The notes under the pieces were generated by a model. That model was not told the origin of the DNA, did no database searches, and saw only the letters and a list, made by a program, of their open reading frames with translations. From assembly GCA_016763565.1 (NCBI GenBank), contig JAESTO010000094.1:1-6508 (forward strand): a stretch of DNA of 6,508 nt. The letters are read 5' to 3'. Positions 5,515-6,508 of this stretch are shown in pieces. A program made the translations under genes and the position numbers. The DNA is from Gammaproteobacteria bacterium. GTDB taxonomy: Bacteria; Pseudomonadota; Gammaproteobacteria; JABDGN01. The number at the start of each line of letters is the position of its first letter. The first letter of the stretch is position 1.

Positions 5515-6508
5515 ATGCTACAAACTTATCGCCAACATGTTGCCGAACGCGCACAGTCCAATCTTCCACCATTGGCATTAAATGCTGAACAAACTAATGC
5601 GTTAGTAGAACTATTAAAAGCCCCGCCTAAAGGCGACGAGAAAATAATTTTAGATTTATTGACCCACCGCATTAGCCCAGGAGTAGATGAAGCAGCCTAT
5701 GTTAAAGCCGCTTTTTTAGCGGCTATTACTAAAAATGTCGCGCAATCACCGTTGATTGATGCCCAACACGCCACTAAACTATTGGGTACCATGCTAGGTG
5801 GTTATAATATTCAACCGCTCATTGACTGTTTAGATAATGACGTATTGGCACCCATAGCAGCGGTTGCTCTGTCAAAAACGCTACTGATGTTTGACGCTTA
5901 CCATGATGTTGTTGAAAAAGCTAAAACCAATGCGTATGCTAAACAAGTGTTAACGGCATGGGCCGATGCGCAATGGTTTTTAGACAAGCCAGCACTGGCC
6001 GAAAAAATCACATTAACTGTTTTCAAAGTGCCCGGTGAAACCAACACTGATGATTTATCACCAGCGACTGAAGCATGGAGTCGCCCTGATATCCCTTTGC
6101 ATGCTTTGTCAATGCTGACAAAAAAAATGGATAACCCTTTGGATACCATTGCGGCATTAAAAAAACAAGGACACCCCTTAGCTTATGTTGGTGATGTGGT
6201 CGGCACTGGTTCATCACGTAAATCAGCGATTAATTCTGTATTATGGTATATCGGAAATGATATTCCACACGTGCCTAACAAACGTCAAGGTGGTTATATT
6301 CTTGGTGGTAAAATTGCACCTATTTTCTTTAATACCGCAGAAGACTCCGGCGCCCTACCCATTCAAGTCGATACTAGCAAATTAAATATGGGCGATGTTA
6401 TTCATATTTACCCACATACTGGCAAAATAACGAATGAGGCGGGGGAAACATTAGCTAGTTTCACGTTAAATCCTAGCACTATGGCCGATGAAGTGCGCGC
6501 TGGTGGTC
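5515..6508 (+). CDS. acnB: Aconitate hydratase B, N-terminal part (cut by window edge)
   Basis: AcnB interconverts citrate and isocitrate in the TCA cycle through a [4Fe-4S] cluster, and in E. coli it also hydrates 2-methyl-cis-aconitate; the apo form can bind mRNA. The window holds 331 codons of the usual 850 or so, open to the right edge. Residues 1 to about 160 are the HEAT-like domain specific to AcnB (YRQHVAERA at 5-13, RISPGVDEAAYVKA at 52-65, LLGTMLGGYNIQPLID at 89-104). The swivel domain follows, with FKVPGETNTDDLSPA (170-184), AWSRPDIPLHAL (187-198), YVGDVVGTGSSRKSA (224-238, with the substrate-contacting GSSRKS), NDIPHVPNKR (248-257), GGKIAPIFFNT (264-274) and ADEVRAGG (324-331). 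The cluster-binding cysteines lie beyond the window. Compared with E. coli (from memory), the linker around residues 201-219 is about 10 residues shorter. The gene diverges from the MATE gene, with 95 bp between starts. Identity is certain. Confidence 0.98.
   Translation, partial: MLQTYRQHVAERAQSNLPPLALNAEQTNALVELLKAPPKGDEKIILDLLTHRISPGVDEAAYVKAAFLAAITKNVAQSPLIDAQHATKLLGTMLGGYNIQPLIDCLDNDVLAPIAAVALSKTLLMFDAYHDVVEKAKTNAYAKQVLTAWADAQWFLDKPALAEKITLTVFKVPGETNTDDLSPATEAWSRPDIPLHALSMLTKKMDNPLDTIAALKKQGHPLAYVGDVVGTGSSRKSAINSVLWYIGNDIPHVPNKRQGGYILGGKIAPIFFNTAEDSGALPIQVDTSKLNMGDVIHIYPHTGKITNEAGETLASFTLNPSTMADEVRAGG

Noticed and set aside
5898..6385. Several small reading frames within acnB on both strands
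   Set aside because: They overlap a strongly conserved AcnB frame and have no independent support.

Overview
This window comes from a fairly AT-rich gammaproteobacterial chromosome. The evidence is the conserved order yceD-rpmF-plsX-fabH-fabD, read right to left on the minus strand, together with a NorM/MdtK-type MATE transporter and a type B aconitase that closely resemble enterobacterial proteins in motif and length. The species cannot be named from this sequence. The gene content would also fit the Legionellales and related lineages, but that is a guess.

Positions 1-3338 (minus strand) hold a tightly packed operon for ribosome and membrane-lipid synthesis. It contains the YceD/DUF177 protein, ribosomal protein L32, PlsX (acyl-ACP:phosphate acyltransferase), FabH (KAS III) and the first 179 residues of FabD (malonyl-CoA:ACP transacylase), which runs off the left edge. 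Gaps between genes are 2 to 42 nt. FabD and FabH supply malonyl-ACP and the first condensation of fatty acid synthesis, and PlsX diverts finished acyl chains to acyl phosphate for phospholipid synthesis. The main anomaly is in plsX: a one-base frameshift near 1665-1669 separates the N-terminal 295 codons from a perfectly recognisable C-terminal tail, which ends 2 nt before fabH in another frame.

Positions 3339-3403 form a 65-bp divergent promoter region. It carries a good sigma70-like promoter for the operon (TTGATT, 17 bp, TATAGT, GC-rich discriminator) and an overlapping TATAAT box facing the other way. To its right, 3404-4096 (plus) encodes an unrecognised, basic, Gln-rich secreted protein with a signal peptide. 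Its 3' end overlaps the 3' end of the MATE transporter gene (4049-5419, minus) by 48 bp.

Positions 5420-5514 are a second divergent intergenic region, between the MATE gene and acnB. acnB begins at 5515 (plus) and runs off the right edge; the HEAT-like and swivel domains are present, and the catalytic iron-sulfur part lies outside. No RNA genes, mobile elements, CRISPR arrays or convincing rho-independent terminators were seen, and no gene-free stretch exceeds 100 bp. Apart from the plsX frameshift and the unknown secreted protein, this is an ordinary housekeeping region, and I see no new multi-gene system in it.
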